Origin: Flavobacteriaceae bacterium CP2B
GTDB lineage: Bacteria; Bacteroidota; Bacteroidia; Flavobacteriales; Flavobacteriaceae
NCBI GenBank assembly: GCA_001683825.1
Contig: LXTR01000005.1
Coordinates: 1 to 64,000, forward strand
DNA: 64,000 nucleotides
Reading direction: 5' to 3'
Below the pieces are notes generated by a model that was not told the DNA's origin, did not search any database, and saw only the letters and a program-made list of their open reading frames with translations. The position numbers and the translations under genes were made by a program. Numbering within the stretch: position 1 is the stretch's first letter; every line of letters starts with the position of its first letter. This document shows, piece by piece, positions 63,417 through 64,000 of the stretch.

Positions 63417-64000
63417 CTATTGCCAGTATTGGTTGACCCCACAAAAATCGAGTACCACTTTATCCACGGGTGCCACGGTATTTTTAAACTCCTTATGTGC
63501 GACGAGATATACAATGATATCGGCCTTTTCCATCGCTTCCCCATAGGGGGTCAGTTTAAAGATATTGTGCGTGTTGATATTCGGCTCTACAAAGAAATAC
63601 TCCTCATTATTGGCGTGCTGCAGTACTTTCTGCGCAATGTATTTGGCGGGCGATTCCCTTAGATCGTCAATATCGGGTTTAAACGCGAGCCCCATAATGG
63701 CAATCCTCGGTTTTCGCCCGTGGTCCAACTCGAATTGCAGCCGGGCCGACTGGATTTTTTCTGCGCACCAGAATGATTTATAGTTATTGATTTCCCGGGC
63801 CGTGCCAATGATTTTCGATTCCAGGGGGTAATCGGAAACAATAAAATAGGGATCTACGGCAATGCAATGCCCCCCAACGCCGCAACCAGGCCTCAGGATA
63901 TGTACCCGGGGGTGTTTGTTGGCCAGGTTGATCAGTTCCCAGACATCGATACCGGCCTTGTCGCAGATCAGCGAAAGTTCATTGGCGAAGGCAATCTGCA
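63417..64000 (-). CDS. UDP-N-acetyl-D-mannosamine dehydrogenase-type enzyme, C-terminal part
   Basis: The last 193 residues of a nucleotide sugar dehydrogenase of the WecC/UDP-ManNAc type, which oxidises C6 to a uronic acid. The active-site Cys lies in CGVGGHCIAVDPYF. AREINNYKSFW, IAIMGLAFKPDIDDLRESPA and the final helix follow. The gene runs off the right edge, so the N-terminal NAD domain is not seen. The sequence is open throughout, and it stops five bases before the flippase GTG. Confidence 0.9.
   Translation of the reverse strand, partial: QIAFANELSLICDKAGIDVWELINLANKHPRVHILRPGCGVGGHCIAVDPYFIVSDYPLESKIIGTAREINNYKSFWCAEKIQSARLQFELDHGRKPRIAIMGLAFKPDIDDLRESPAKYIAQKVLQHANNEEYFFVEPNINTHNIFKLTPYGEAMEKADIIVYLVAHKEFKNTVAPVDKVVLDFCGVNQYWQ

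Overview
The window is a stretch of chromosome from a Bacteroidota bacterium, most likely a fairly GC-rich member of the Flavobacteriaceae. The evidence is the gliding motility and type IX secretion lipoproteins (GldH and a SprE/PorW protein), lineage-typical small families (DUF4254, DUF4292, DUF6168, DUF6341, DUF6427), an ATP synthase operon without the beta and epsilon genes, a RicT gene next to gldH, and several promoters of the Bacteroidota type (TTG/TTTG, about 19-21 bases, then TAnnTTTG). No genus can be fixed from this alone.

Layout. Positions 1-4650 are accessory: the right end of an IS3-family element that cuts off the 3' end of an OLD-type ATPase gene, an unknown secreted protein, and a lipoprotein metallo-beta-lactamase (subclass B1) set among GC-rich palindromic repeats. 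From 4653 to 14648 lie an aminotransferase, a serine hydrolase, an acetyltransferase, the two subunits of a 3-oxoacid CoA-transferase, the ricT-gldH-PBP1A operon and trhO. From 14974 to 23205 come recA, a lipoprotein, an ECF-like sigma factor with a membrane-anchored barrel protein, plsC and trpS from overlapping divergent promoters, dprA, a SPOR-domain protein and a thioesterase. A compact leftward operon follows (28936 to 23227): flippase, dut, TPR protein, DUF4292 lipoprotein, EnvC-like protein and aldo/keto reductase.

From 29243 to 38196 runs a leftward block: the T9SS lipoprotein SprE/PorW, a bactofilin, AtpZ, a DUF6168 protein, then atpB-E-F-H-A-G. A PaaE-like reductase faces away from it. 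The next leftward operon is cbpA-trxA-unknown-patatin, preceded by htrA. A TetR gene with palindromic upstream sites, a family 9 glycosyltransferase with a DUF4254 gene, two small membrane proteins and purD fill 44338-49133.

From 49172 to the right end all genes read leftward and form a surface polysaccharide locus: UDP-glucuronate decarboxylase, polyprenyl-phosphate sugar transferase, three O-antigen ligase/polymerase-type membrane proteins, WecG-type and GT2 glycosyltransferases, a deacetylase, an AAC(3)-fold acyltransferase beside a FabH-like ketosynthase and its own acyl carrier protein, a sulfotransferase, a flippase and a UDP-ManNAc-type dehydrogenase. The most interesting part is the ketosynthase/ACP/acyltransferase trio: it suggests that an unusual acyl group is built on a dedicated carrier and attached to an amino sugar of the exported glycan. 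No CRISPR array, rRNA or tRNA was seen.
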